Source of the DNA: Phalacrocorax aristotelis
Taxonomy: Eukaryota > Chordata > Aves > Suliformes > Phalacrocoracidae
Assembly: GCF_949628215.1 (NCBI RefSeq)
Contig: NC_134283.1
Span: forward strand, 12,337,638-12,401,637
DNA: 64,000 nt
Reading direction: 5' to 3'
Under the pieces are notes generated by a model. It did not search any database and was not told the origin of the DNA. It saw nothing but the letters and a program-made list of their open reading frames with translations. Each line of letters begins with the position of its first letter. Within the stretch, counting starts at the first letter, position 1. Below are positions 39,001 to 52,292 of the stretch, one piece after another. The position numbers and the translations under genes were made by a program.

Positions 39001-42000
39001 AAAAGGTTTAATCAGTACAGTTCCAGTGCTGGAGGGTAGGTAGCTTACATTGAAGCTAATGGGTGTGAGGCACAGGCTTATGAGCTCTCCTATATGAAGA
39101 TGCTATCTTGAACACTACAGCAGTTGAAAGCTATTTTTAAGCCCAAGGTTTTGAAGGAAAGTGGTCTTTTCTGAGATCTTCCAGATGGGTCTGTTCATGA
39201 GTGTCTTAACTAAGCCTTGAATAGTGCATGCAGTAAGTAAAAAAAAAAAAAGTCTATTAAAATCATATTTTCATAAGATAGGAAAGAGCCAAGGTTGCAC
39301 ATCTGAACTCTGACATTGCTTGACTTCTGTGAAATTAACATTTGCAAAATGCATGCACATAACTTATGAATACTGTTAATCCTTTTCTTTGACCCACATG
39401 TCTGATCATGACTTCAAGTCTTGTGGATTGTTTCTACTAAAACAAAAAACAAATTAAAGGTATCGTAATACAATATGGTATTTTTGCAAAAACTAAAAGT
39501 CACGATGGCACAAAAAACCCTGAATGAGGGTTGGACTTTTTGTTTTTATTATTATTTTAGGCAGGTATTACCACCTCAAATTTTGGTTAGTATTACCATG
39601 GATATGGAAGAAAAGAGGAGGCCTAGCTCTTAGCAGGGATAAGTAAATACTGAATAGCTACCTCATTTACAAAACTGTCCATCCTAAAAAGCACGGAAAC
39701 ATGGTGGATCACACCCCTGTCACTATAAGAAGTAAACTCTGTAATCTAGGGACTGAGCTAAGCTTCACAACCTCAACACCTATATTTATGTTATTTTTTT
39801 AGTGCTTCCCTTTTAATGTACTGCTTTCTGTGGACATAAGCAAGCATGGAAACATGCAAATATTCAAGAGTGTGGCATTTCAAAATGAATATATGCACTA
39901 TCCAGGCTCTTGTTACTTGCTGGAAGAAACTCTCTCCTAAAACACAGGTACAACTCCATTCAACATAATCCTTAAATAAGCTTGTTCATAAAAAGATAAA
40001 TTTAATAGCTTATTAAGAACTGACTTGACAAATATCTTTGTAGTTAACTGGATAAGAATATACTGTTCTAGGAAATTATATTATGCAAATCCAGTATATA
40101 TTCTTGCCTGTATCTAAAATGGACAGGCAAGGGTATTTGTCAGAATATTAAATATACAATGCTTTTAAACCAGCAAGACATTTTAAACCTTCTCATCAAA
40201 CTAGTGACCAAATAAGAGCTCAGTACCTTTAAGCTTAGCTTTTTATAGCCTGCCTCTGTATCCCATATAGCTATAGTTTTGTCATATCCGCCAGACACAA
40301 CAAGCGATGCTGAAATATAAAATCAGAATACTATTATCTGTGCTTTGTCATACAGACTAATAAGAGTCTCCATCTAACACTGAGTCAGACTTTTAAAATA
40401 AAAATTTGCATAATAAGCTGTTAGTCATGGCTTAACAAGATAGTAGGAGTTTCTTTCAGCTACTTTTTGTTATTGTTCTTAATTTTGTAAATATTAATAC
40501 AGAAATTTAGCCACATGCAACTGAGTGGAAAAAAACATACAGGAACATTCTGTTGACTTAGAAAATTAAGAAGATACCTTGTTTAAGAATTAAAATATAG
40601 AGAATACTTTCAGAATCGTTAGGTCAGCTCTGGATGAAATAGAAAAAAGTAGAGTTTAGTGTACAAAGCATGCTTTCAGATTCCAATATTCATAGGCCTA
40701 TCTGTATTTGGATATCTTCAAGCTGAAGGTACATTTTTCCCCACAGAGTTGCTATTTATTTATTTTAGTTGCCTAACTCAGAAAGCACTGTATGGGTATG
40801 ACTGCAGATTAACGTGCTGTCAGCAGTTTGGGAGTCATTTTTGCTGGAGTATTCAGATGTGAAGTTGCAGAAGAAAACATCCAATTAGATCACAATGTAC
40901 AGAAATTCATATTAGTCCATCCCAGTGAAGAGAAGGTAAGCTGTTTCAGCACAGCAGCAGTCTGCAGTAACACTAATTTCATCTTGTGGAGGGACTAGGA
41001 GTTGCCTATGATCTAGTGAAAGTAACAGAACTAGGGCAGTAAGAAGTTGCCCCCCACTACCTCCCGCTCAGATATAGGTAAACTGCGGAGTCTGTTTCTT
41101 CCTCCTATTCTCCTCCTATTCATCCAAGCATCAAGGAGATACCGAGATCCAGGTGCCAAATTGTCTTGCTATAACTCATAAATATCATCTACTTTGAACA
41201 TGGTAGTTTATGTACCCCATCAGTGTAGCTGAGAACATCCATAAGGTTTTTCAGAAGGACGTTACTAGCATATGTTGTTTGGGCTGTGAAGTAACGTTAC
41301 TTTTGGGGGTACTAACAAAGACGTACACATTTGCCTAATTATTACAGATCAGTGCAGTATTTACTGAACATGTTTTTTAACTAACTAATGCTCGGAGAAT
41401 AGCCACAAGTGCCAAGTTGATCTTCTAACATAGTATTGTGCTTATACTCTGTTATGATCTTTTGATTATGCCTCTTGATGGGTATATCAATTAAGCAAGT
41501 GTTCCAGTTGCCTGGTTAAGACTGAACACAAACCATCAATTTCAGTTTATTTAATTACATGGACATAATTTTCTCATAATTAAACATGTTATCTTGGAAA
41601 TGATCAATTAATTACGTGCTTACAGTGGTCACTTGTGGTTCCTCTAAGATGTCCTATGCATAGGTACTGAGATGCATCGTGCACTAGTATTAAGACAACT
41701 CACCATCTTGGCTAAAACAGCAGGAACTAACAGAACCTTCATGCCCTTGGTTCAGGGAGACGGGCTCATGACACTGAAATTCTCCTGTCTTTATGTCCCA
41801 TATTTTTAAGCTTCTGTCCCAGGATGCTGTGCACAAGTAATGACCGTCAGAGGTAAAGCAGCAATCTGAGATAGCATTGCTGTGTCCGCTGAAACACAGT
41901 TGAAAAACATAGGCAGAGTGAGCTTTTGTAACCATCACAAATCTCTCATAGAGCCTCCTGCAACAGTGAGCACCCTGCGTCCATCTAGTAAAGCACCATA

Positions 42001-45000
42001 AGCATATTCTGAATTTTATCCATATGAATATTTCTGTAAAGTCTCTGGAGCTGCTTACAACCTCAGAGCCAGCATGGGCTTAAATCCCTTATGGGAATAG
42101 GTCATTTTGCAGGATTGAACCCTAGCTCTTAAGTGACAAGGGACCAGCTATTTCTTTCCTTGACCACAGCTTAACAAGAAATTGTTAAGCAGCTACAGCA
42201 CAACTGCATTTTACTAAAAGTAAGTTACCAAAAAGAGCCACCCATTTTTCGTTACATAAATAACATGCATCTATCTCTACATGCAAATTTCAACTCAAAA
42301 ATACAGAGGAAAAAGATTAAACAATTCTAGATTAAAGTCTAATTTTGGAACCAGTGATACCAGTCAGAAAAGAAATCTGGACATTCCAGAACTGGGGGAG
42401 GACTCTAGTGTTTCCTGAAATCTACACTAGGGAAATGATTATGAGCATCTCTTGCAGGAAACAATGCTGTAGTCACTGCAATTTAAAAGAAACATTACAA
42501 CGTGGCGGATTGAATTTCCCATCCAAAGTAATTCCTAATCCCTTAAAGACAATTTTATTACAGTATTTAAAGGCAGACTCTCTCCCTGATTATTGCTTTA
42601 AGAATTCAAAGCTAAATTGATTGAGTTTATTTAAAGCCATTGATATTTTCAATGGGTGAATTGACATCTCTGTTATTGCATACTTCCTTCTTTAGACTAT
42701 AACAAAATCCTAAAGTGACATAATGTTTTTACTGTAATACTGCCTTTGGTGAGAGAGAGAGTTCAGCCCATGAAGGCTCAGGATATAATACTGAGCAAGG
42801 CTTCTGGCACTGCGCATGACCTTCTCCAAAAGCATATAAGGAAAAATGACCTGGAAAAACAATCTCTGTACTCAGAGAGTGGCCATAATTATTTCACTGT
42901 GAAAATGAAAGTACATATTGAGCTGGGGTACACAGCATCTGTCCTGAGTCAAGTCCTATTTCATACTTCCATTAACAATGTAGATGATGAGATAAAGAGT
43001 ACAGATACAACATGAAGCCAGACGGTCTGCAGTTATACAAGGGAGAAGATTAAAATTCAAAATTATCTTCACAAATTGAAGAAACAATCAAGAAAATAAG
43101 AGTTAGAACAGTCTCTACAGGAAACAATGCTGTCATCAGTGCAGTTTGTAGGAGTGTTACAGTATTTAATTGTCTAATACACGTGCTGCCTGGTAAGTCG
43201 ATTTTGTCAAATCTGACATTCTGTAATAACATACAAATAATCAACTGCACGGATAAGTGGTGGGAACAATGGACCATACCACAGTCTGCAAAAAAAAAAA
43301 GATGCAGCAAATACTGACACATCTTCACCATCATGCTGTCAAAAAAAGAGTAAATCTCATCGTAGGACATACAAACGGGCACATCCACAGCAAAGCATGT
43401 AATAATAATTCATTACTATTTTTTTCCAGTTAGAGGGAACACTGTTTACATTATGGAGCCACATAATTCAAGAAAGATGTGTGCCAGTTGGAAAGATCTC
43501 AGAGATCAACAGCAAGAATGATCAGTAAAATAGGAAATAATCATTAAGTATTAAATGAATAAGTATGGTTTAATCTACTGAGAAGAAGACTCAGATATGA
43601 TAGAAGTTCTTGGCTCTATATAAAAATGTAGAAGAAAACAAGGGAATAATCTGTTCTCCATGTCTGAAGTGGATCTAAACAGAAACATGTGAGCTTAAGC
43701 TGCCACCAAAATAGTCCACCTTAGGAAAATCTTTCTAATGATTAACACAATGAGGCAATGGAACAGATTGTTTGGAAGTCTGTGAGATCTTCACTGGAGC
43801 TCATTAGGAGTAAAGTAGAAACATTCTGTGGTTGCTCTGAGGCCTATGAATTTTATGAAGAGCTAAGGTTGCAATGCAAAACCTAATTATCACAAAATAT
43901 TCTGTAAGAAGTCATGCTTAATTATCAATTCTTAACATCTAGATATATTTCTCCTTTTCCTCTGTATTATTTTTGCTCCACTCCATCATGTTTTTAAAGA
44001 CTTCACTATTGTAATATTTTGTCTCATTTGTCAATGATTTTTCCTAATTAGTAGAAATTAGAACAAGTTTACACTGCAGTACCATATTGCATATGCTATT
44101 TTCTGCCTCTATATATACCCAAGAACCTAGAAACTCTACAAAAATAGCACTAGAAATGCTTACAGTCATCAAAATACATTTTTTTCAGTTATTTACAGCA
44201 GGAAGCTTGAGCGGACCACTTTATTCACACTTTCTGTTATGTATCATTTCCTTGCGTGTTACCTTATTTAGTTCAACAATTATTGTTCATTTTCTCTAGT
44301 ACAGATCTTAGCGTAAACCTCACTAATAATTGTGAAAGACACAAGTAATGCCATGCACATGTAACTATAGTATTGTTTCTTACTCATTAATTGTAATTGA
44401 GGTGGATCGCGTTAGCAAATCCCATAGCTTTACAGTCTTATCATATGATACTGAAGTCACTCTTTGGTTATCAGGGTCAAAACAACATCTTGTGATTGTA
44501 CTTTTGTGATGACCTATGCGAAAAACATTAAGTGAGACCATTAGTTATTTTGAATGCTTACATCTGGATCTTAGAACAGAGGTCTGAAAGGCAGAACTAC
44601 CCAGAGCATCTATGCATCAGTCTATTTCCAAAATGCTATAATTTCAAAATTGCTATTTCACTGGCTAGGACACCTCCTCACCTACCTCTCAGTGAAAGAG
44701 AGGCCTCATTGTACTGCAGACAGTACGAATATGAACGTGTACCCAGGCACTCAAGATACACAATTAATGTAAATTTGCAGACTGCCCTTAGTAATTTATT
44801 TCTCTGCTCCATTCCTGAAAATAAGTCTGGAAGTGTGGCCCCACAATGCCAATGATAGTTAATTACTCAGACTCTTAGGGAGCACTTAAACAGGTAATTA
44901 CACTTTAAGAATGCAAACAGCTCCATTAAAATAATGTAAACAAAATATGTCCTCATAGTGTCACCTAACAGAGACAGTTCTAATGAAGCTATTATGATCT

Positions 45001-48000
45001 ATTTGTTGCACTCCTTACTTTTAAACACAAATTATTTTACCATCAGGCTCTGATTCACAGCAGCACGTTATCCATACGCTAACTTAACATTTGTAAGACT
45101 GCTTATATATTTAGAAGCTAATTCTGCAGGAATGGCAAACTCCCTGACCTGCAGTTCTGAACGGAAACCTCATGGAACTGAGGTCTCACTAGTGAAATGA
45201 CCTTCAAAGGGAAATAATGCTTCAAAAATAATCACTGTTGGTCTAATTTTGGCCCATTATCCCCTTTTTATGAGCCTATTCTGAAAAATACTGCATTTAT
45301 GTATTACAGGTAAGGGGGTTTTGCTGTTCTCAGGTAAGGGTATTTGAACTGAACTAAATTAATTAATTTTCTCAGGTTTTTGTAAGAAATAAAAAAAATT
45401 CAAGAACTGCATAAACAAGATGTAAAAGTCATCAGTCTCACCTTGGATATGTGCCACTACTGTTGCACTTACTGCATCAAAAACACATATAGTATTTTCT
45501 TTGTCTGAACCAGATACCACATATCTACCATCACAAGAAATATTACACGAAGTTACAATGCCTTCATGTTCTACTGTCCACTAAAGAGAAAATAAAAGGA
45601 TTTAGAAACATGCTTGAGGGTTAGAGAGTTTTAAAGCAGGCTTTCTATAATCTGTAAGCAGGTTCAGAAAGGCGGCTTTTGATGTTACTTTGTTTTGGTG
45701 AAAGCTGATAGATGTCTTTATATCCAAGTCTTCTATTTTTGCGTTAGCGATAAACTTAAAATTAGACAAGGCCACCCTGTTCAAACCCTAAAACGTTAAT
45801 TTAATCAACCTTAAATATCTCTTCTGAGACAGGTTACTATTATCGTACCTACTGGTATCTGAAATAACTGACATGTGTTTATCAAGAGACTTACCCAAGA
45901 TCAAGAAATCATCAGTACCAAAACTAGGACTAAAAATCAAGCCTACCTACCCTAACTATATTGTATTGTGCTAACAACGAATGGTTTGTTTTCTTATCTA
46001 TAAATACATAGCAATAAACCTGAATTTTACAGTTGTAAATTTTACATCTGCAAGATGCTTTCAAAAGGATACGTACAAGCATTTTTCCTGTTTCCATATC
46101 CCAAGCCTTGACAGTGTTATCGTATGATGATGTTACCACTCTAAAGATATTAGTGAAAACAGCAATCAATGTTTTTACTTAAAAGAAGTTAATTACCAAA
46201 TAAATGACAATATTTAATTCTGACAATGATTTGACATCTTCACACCTACTAATTTAAAACAGATTTTTGAAGGCTACAGCAAAAATTAGTATTACTACTT
46301 GAAAAAAGGATTATTTCTATTTTGGATAGAAACTAATAACAAAAATGCCATGTGTGCAATTTTAAAGCCATTATGTGTCTTTTCTTTAATGCATGTGAAG
46401 TATTCTTGTCAGCAGGGCTTTTTGGATTTTCAGTGGCATGTTGCTGAGTAACCCTATACAACAAATGCTGCTTTGCACAAACACAAAGCCACAACAAACG
46501 ACAACAAACAAACAAAACGACAACAAAGCTACTCAAGCTAGTCAATAAAGTTTTCTAAAACTGGCAGGTTTCCATGAAATGGGAGGTCAAAAATTTTTCC
46601 CTCACACAGTTTTATTAAAATATTTTAAAATATCTAAAGTAGTATTTATATTGACTGTCACTGGACATGACAAATGTTTTTAGTACCATTGTGGCTTTTT
46701 ATTTTTATAAAGATCATGAACTGTCACTTTTATACATTTTGCCAAAGAAACTCGATGCATTAAGATTCTAACAACTAAACCCACCATTAGATTGTTAAAA
46801 TCTTATTTTCTCCATATGTGTATACTTCCCACAACCAGCCCAATCTCTGCTCCTGAATGGAAACACAGAACACAGAAGACCACATGAAGTTTATGAACTG
46901 GTAGCATTTTTTATTGGAAAGTGGTTTCCAGTGCTGGACACAATGGTATTTTACTTGCTGCTTAGCAGTTTTCAAAAATATGCACAATTGCAGTAGGCAG
47001 CATAGCACATGTACTATTCAGTGATCAAAAAACTTATGAGTCAACTCTACAATCTGATAAAAATTTATTTAAACTGTGACTTCATGACAAAATATGCCAG
47101 AAATAGTACCCCTAGAGGTGCTGCATGACCTACTTTAGCACATGTTAATATATGCTGCAGTTGTTTTAATTATTATGTCCACAGATTGACACTGGATTAA
47201 GATGCATTTCTTCTTTAACTGACAGGACAGGCTTAATGGAAAGGCTATAGAATATCAATAAACAGTACAGACAGAAGAGAACTTTTATGAAGGTATAAAT
47301 CTCACTGACAGATAAACCCCTGAACATTGACTAATTCAATGTAATTCTTTTACACAAGTGATATATATTTATACACCCCTTTCAGAACATATGGCAAAGA
47401 GAGACTTTCAGCCCCATATAACTCAAAAACGGTATTAGACAAGTCCTTTGCCCTAAAAGAGGCCATACTCTATCGGACTGTTCCAACACACGCTTAAGAC
47501 AATAAAAAGATTACTGTTTAATTCAGCAGACATCATATGCAAACCAGAAAAGATTTAAGAGCTCCTGTACAAATTGTAGGTGAGAACAAGGTGAGATTTA
47601 TGGTAGTTCATGTGGATGAAGGAGTCTGGCAGTAAACAGTCTGTAGCAGAGTGTGGAGAGCGTAAATGAAAGTCAAGGATGGAGAAAAGTAGAAAGAGTG
47701 TAGGGAGGTAGATGTAAAACAAAATTATAACAGAATGACTTATCGTGGAGCACAAAAGTAAGCGAAAGAAGTTTGACTTTGATGTAGTACAAGTTAGGAA
47801 ACCATATGAAGGACTGAAAAGTTAATTTATTTGTTCTAAGCATTGTACTAAGTGTTTTCACATGCCCTGAAATTGAACCTTGCAATTGCAAAAACCATAA
47901 CTTTTCTTTTTTTAACAAATTAAGATAGAAAATGGTCACCTTCTGTCATCAGGAGTCAAGTTGCACTCAGAAATTGGGGCGGTGTGTTCTTCAAAAACTT

Positions 48001-51000
48001 CAATAGGAAAACCTTTCTCAACATCCTTGAATAAATCCAAAGGAGTTTAATTAGGAAATGCTTTGCTAAACTGTAAAAAAATTACAAAGCATCACAAAAT
48101 AAGGGAAAACAGAACTTGTGAATCAGTAACGTTAGTCTTACTTTAGTTACTCTTACAGTCTCAGACTCTATCTCTTCAAGACTGACTGAAACAGACTTGT
48201 TCATCTATCACACCCAGACTTCTATTTATCTCCTTCCCATCACAATAGTTTTCATCCGAAAGTTCTTGAAAAGAGTTCTCAGACTCTCACATCCATGTTC
48301 ATGCCTAAATCCTGGCAAGTCTTTCTTCATAAACTAGTATATGGCTTTCCATTTTCATTCACATTGTTAAAACTCACACTCTCAAGGCCTGCCATCCCTG
48401 TATCAATTATTGCATCATCATTTTATTCACAAATGCAGTCTCCCCTGCTTGTATCCATGTGCAACATTCTTCCACAGACTTCCCTTTACTGTCTGTATTG
48501 TCATTCCCTGCCTGTGTTCCTTCACTGATCCAGTCACAAATACAAGCTTCTTGTCTTCAAACACAAAGCTTTTTGTGATTTATCCTGAGACATCATCTCC
48601 CTTCTGCCCTACCTTTGATGCCAGCCTTTGTCACTTGGTTGTTATATTTCCAAAAATTTATGAGCTCCCCTTTGCTGTCTTTCATGTTTTGAAGAAGTCA
48701 CCTATAAATAACCAGAAGTCTCTCTCATAATACAAAACCCCTCTTAAATTTCTGTTTTGTGATTCCTACAGCAGCAATTAACAGATTGCTGAAGTGCTGA
48801 GATTATGACCTATACTGCATTACCTGTTCATTTATATTACTCTATCATCTTCTACCTACTTAATCTGTTACCAGAGTTTTAAGCAATTTCAGGAAGGAAC
48901 TATCTTTTTGTCATATTTATATAATGTTCAAAGCATAGTGCAGTCCTAACCCATGAGTAAAGCCTTGAGGTTCTTTAGTAATACAAATAAAAATATGAAT
49001 CAAGTTTTACAAATGGATCATGGTGCCTGACTGTAAACATCAAAACAAAAAATAACCAGGAGGACTGCTGACATGCAGAGTGACTCACAGACCAAAGTAT
49101 CACAGGATCAGTCATCATACCTTCATCTAGGGAAATAATTTCCTATTTCCATGATTACCCTATTATTTCAATTAGGTTTTTATTTGCGTAAGTACCAAGA
49201 GGTTTCGGAGGTAGTCTGAAAGCAGACAACAAAGTGCCTTCACTGTGCATGTGTTCTTTGATTTTTCTTCAATATGAGAGTAAAATATTGCACCCTGACT
49301 ACTCTTCCCCTTTTTAACACCAACTGTCAAGTCTCAGATCTAGAGCTGCTTCCTTACAAGGGCTTTCACTTGAGGGAGCTATCCTGCTAACTTGGCAGCT
49401 CTCGGTAACAGACAAAACTGGAGTGAAGGTAAATTTATTTTTTGCCTTTTCGCTTATTTTCTGAATGTCTGTCAAAGCACTACAGGCCTAACAACTGGCA
49501 CTAGAATAATTAGAAATATCTCTAAGACTGAAGGAAAAAAAAAACAGGTCAAATTTACCATATGTTCGTGTTCTATTTTTCTGAGTCAGAAAAGCCTTCC
49601 AGTCACAACTGCCCTTCTAGACTTAGCTAGTCTTTGCTGTGCACCCTATTAATCTTTGTTTTCCAAAAGATGTGTGGACTGTCAGTGAGATACTGTCTGT
49701 TCTCAAGAGGAACTTCAAATGATTTCCCAGTACACTCAATCATTTGATATCTACTGTTTCAGAGGAAAAAAGAAGAACTCCAAAGTGAAATCGGCAGGGC
49801 TCGCCGAGCCCCCCCAGCCAAGTCCTCCCTACTCTCCTGAATTCTAATTGCTTCAGCCGTTCCTGCAGAGGGGGAAATTAGGCTTGTCCAGACAAAACTA
49901 AGCTAATCAAAATAAACTGACATAATCTTGCCCATACATTGCTACCAGAAGGTTCCCAAGACTCAGGCAAATACTTCGAGACAGATTCTGAAAAATAAGT
50001 ATCCTTCAACAAGTGTTAAATAAATCTTTCTTAGAAATTATAAAGATAAAATTTCTTAGATTAATCCTTCCACACGTCGGGCAAGTGGCACATTGTACCC
50101 TTTCCAGCAAAATGAACATTCATGATCTACTGTGCTTAAAAACAATTAACTTCTTAATTAATCTTCTTATTTTTGGGTCTTGATTTCAGTTTACTTACAT
50201 GTAAGACAGCTGAATAACATTTTGCTAATGACAAAAAAAATACAAGCTCCAGTTCTGAGTTCAGACAAAGCAAGAAAGTTTGGAACTGACAGTTCTGACA
50301 GTTATTAAACTATAAATGTAATGACTAACACACTGAGATACACTTATATTTATTTCGCCTATCTACAATATTTGCTTAAGATGTCCACATTTGTTTACTT
50401 TGGAACTGACCATTAGAAGATGGGTCTTTTTTCATTCTAGACTTCATGATTTCTTAGATCTAGCCATCCACAGTTAGCACATAATGGTGCTAACTGAAAA
50501 CTGCCTGGACTTTTTAAATTTTTGGGGTTCTTGGTTTTTTTCAGTACATTTGAAAAAAGGTTTGGATAATGATAGAAACTGCATGGGTAAGAAGTCAACA
50601 CTTTAGATCCTTTATAAAATTACTTCATCTGTATTCATATTATATTAAGGCATTACTAGAACTCATTACCAATTCTTGAATCAAGTCATAACTATTTAAT
50701 AAATACCAGATCTCCATGCCTGCAATCTATTTAGTGCAGCTACATTGTCATTTGCTTATACATGACATTTGCATAAAATTCAAGGGCTCACATAACTATA
50801 GGTCTCCAAGCTATCTTTTACACTAAATTTAGATTTGATCACCCAGAAGCAGTACACTTCCCCAGTTCAGATCTCGCTGTTGCCCTGCCCAGGGTGGCTG
50901 GAATTTTAGGGAAACCCCAGATAACTACACAAAACTTGGAAGAGCAAGAAAATAAAGGGTGCAAATCAGGATTTAAATAAAAGGAAAAAGCAAACAACAA

Positions 51001-52292
51001 ATGTGAAAACACCATGGCCGTGCTGGGGACAACTGCATGATCCCTAGCTTCTACATCTCTGCTACGAACAGCCAAATACATAAATAAGGCAGAAAAAAAG
51101 AACTTTCAGGAGAAAAAGAGTAAGCTTTGTGTATCAACTTGCAATTTTAAAAAAGTAATAAACTAGAACTCTGATTCAGCGTATGCTACATATGCTTACA
51201 AGGGCTACCCTTCAACATCAAAGAATATGTTTGAAGTATGAAATAGGAGTTTTACTATTTATCTGTGCTGCAAAACCATTTACAGTTCCTTTTTAAACTT
51301 CAATAAAATATCTTCAGAAGGCTCCTTGATGATCCAATCTTCATGCCTGTATAACATTCCTTGTTTGATTTCAGTTTTAAGATTTTTTTAAAATTTGTTG
51401 TTGAATTCATAACATACCCAGAGCTTCATTGTTCTATCATAAGAGCATGAAAGTATTTTTGTGTCTTCAAAGCAAAAATGACAGGAGCTCACAGTATCAC
51501 TGTGTCCTCTCAGAATTTTAAACTGGATCTGTAAAGGAACAGAGCAAAGTTTAGGAATATTTTTCCTTGATATTATTTTTGATGGCTTAGTCCACAAGGG
51601 GGAGTATGAAAGCAAGAACAGGATGAGAATAAAAATTGTAAGTTGTTCTTGTCTGAGAAGAGTTCACAACCTCTCCTTGGTGCTAGCTTGGCGCTAGCTT
51701 GGCACAGGTTTACCAGATCTGGTTGAGAAAGAAAGACTGACAGGCATGGATTTTATTTTTTTTTCTGGAGTGGAAGGAGTTTTGGTTGGATTTGGTTTCC
51801 CAATTCTTCTTCCTCTCATGAAAAATAGTATTTATCTGTAAGTCTCATTAAGTCTCTCTCAAGTCTTTCAAACGCTTGATTCTGGCCCATCAGGGGGCAG
51901 CACATGAAGCTCTTAGGCCACGTTTTAGCCAATACCATTACAAATTTTGGCAAAGGTATTTTGTAAAAGGCTTTTCTTCAGTCATTTAGGAGTTTGCTCG
52001 TGACTGTCCAGAGTGCGTTTGTATGAACAGAGCTAACGAAAAAACCAGCTGGTGTGAGCATTAACGACAGGTGAAGTGGCAACCCTCAGATTCCAGCAGC
52101 CCCGACCACCCCAGGCAGGGCACAGAGCCCGGCCTGCCCAGCCCTCCCTGCCCGACAAAGCCAGGTCCTCCCTGACCAGCCTACCTGCGCCCAAGGCCCA
52201 TGGCCGCCCCCACGACCCTCCTGCGGGGACAGGCTTGGCTCCGGTGGCAGCCCCAGGGCCAGGGGGTCCCAGTGGCAGCTGCCCACCGCCAT
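35867..52292 (-). CDS. WDR88: WDR88, WD repeat-containing protein 88 (complete)
   Basis: Eleven coding exons join with continuous phase into 401 codons plus a stop. The exons are 52292-52185, 51528-51418, 48025-47940, 46140-46077, 45580-45442, 44513-44384, 41888-41704, 40309-40227, 37986-37918, 37517-37425 and 36004-35867. Blade ends read MKLW, VKAWD, ICVFD, VKLWD, LKIWD, IAIWD and LGLWN, so the protein should form a seven-bladed beta propeller. It ends in a short tail with CEEC and CVFC knuckles. Matches to remembered human WDR88 include SNAISDCCFTSDGHYLCTAS, GHEGSVSSC and LWNIEKIDHIP. Human WDR88 has 472 residues; the difference is mostly a shorter N terminus here. The start ATG at 52292 is chosen because its exon ends exactly in phase 0 before IQFKILRGH. 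Its molecular role is not established in any species I know of; propellers of this kind usually scaffold protein complexes. It lies between GPATCH1 and a tRNA-Thr gene, as in human. Confidence 0.95.
37425..37517 (-). CDS. WDR88: WDR88 exon 10 (blade 7, second half)
   Basis: The acceptor is TTTTTCTCAG. It encodes DSTLGLWNIEKIDHIPSVVE and ends SKIAQ, matching human DRTMRLWNIEEIDEIP. The donor CAG|GTCCTA departs from the GTRAGT consensus, but the next exon continues in phase. Confidence 0.9.
37918..37986 (-). CDS. WDR88: WDR88 exon 9 (blade 7, first half)
   Basis: The acceptor is CTTGTAG and the donor is AAAG|GTAATT. It encodes GHWDWVTDVAISKTKKWILS, matching human GHNDWVMDVAISNNKKWILS. Confidence 0.96.
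40227..40309 (-). CDS. WDR88: WDR88 exon 8 (blade 6)
   Basis: The acceptor is TATATTTCAG and the donor is AAAG|GTACTG. It encodes SGGYDKTIAIWDTEAGYKKL, matching human SGGFDRTVAIWDVAEGYRKL. Confidence 0.96.
41704..41888 (-). CDS. WDR88: WDR88 exon 7 (blade 5)
   Basis: The acceptor is GTGTTTCAG and the donor is GATG|GTGAGT. It encodes GHSNAISDCCFTSDGHYLCT, then WDRSLKIWDIKTGEF and GHEGSVSSCCFSQD. It has the highest similarity to human of all the exons. Confidence 0.97.
44384..44513 (-). CDS. WDR88: WDR88 exon 6 (blade 4)
   Basis: The acceptor is CGCATAG and the donor is ATGA|GTAAGA. It encodes STITRCCFDPDNQRVTSVSY followed by DKTVKLWD, matching human SITSCCFDPDSQRVASVS. Confidence 0.96.
45442..45580 (-). 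CDS. WDR88: WDR88 exon 5 (blade 3)
   Basis: The acceptor is CTTTAG and the donor is CAAG|GTGAGA. It encodes SCNISCDGRYVVSGSDKENT, then ICVFDA, parallel to human SCKFSPDGKYVVSGFD...ICIMDA. The usual WD ending is replaced by FD. Confidence 0.95.
46077..46140 (-). CDS. WDR88: WDR88 exon 4 (end of blade 2)
   Basis: The acceptor is ATCTTTAG and the donor is CTT|GTACGT. It encodes VVTSSYDNTVKAWDMETGK, matching human AASYDKTVRAWDLETGK. Confidence 0.95.
47940..48025 (-). CDS. WDR88: WDR88 exon 3
   Basis: The acceptor is TTATTCAAG and the donor is AAG|GTGACC. It encodes DVEKGFPIEVFEEHTAPISE, then CNLTPDDR, aligning with human DPVDGSVVRDFEHRPKAPVVE. Confidence 0.9.
51418..51528 (-). CDS. WDR88: WDR88 exon 2 (WD blade 1)
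   Basis: The acceptor is CTTTACAG and the donor is CTGG|GTATGT. It encodes FKILRGHSDTVSSCHFC and ends YDRTMKLW, matching human FKILSGHEHAVSTCHFC. Confidence 0.96.
52185..52292 (-). CDS. WDR88: WDR88 exon 1 (coding part)
   Basis: It encodes 36 residues beginning MAVGSCHWDPLALGLPPEP and ending HGPWAQ at donor CGCAG|GTAGGC. The exon is GC-rich and the N terminus is poorly conserved, so the start rests on phase agreement with exon 2 rather than on similarity. Confidence 0.72.
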
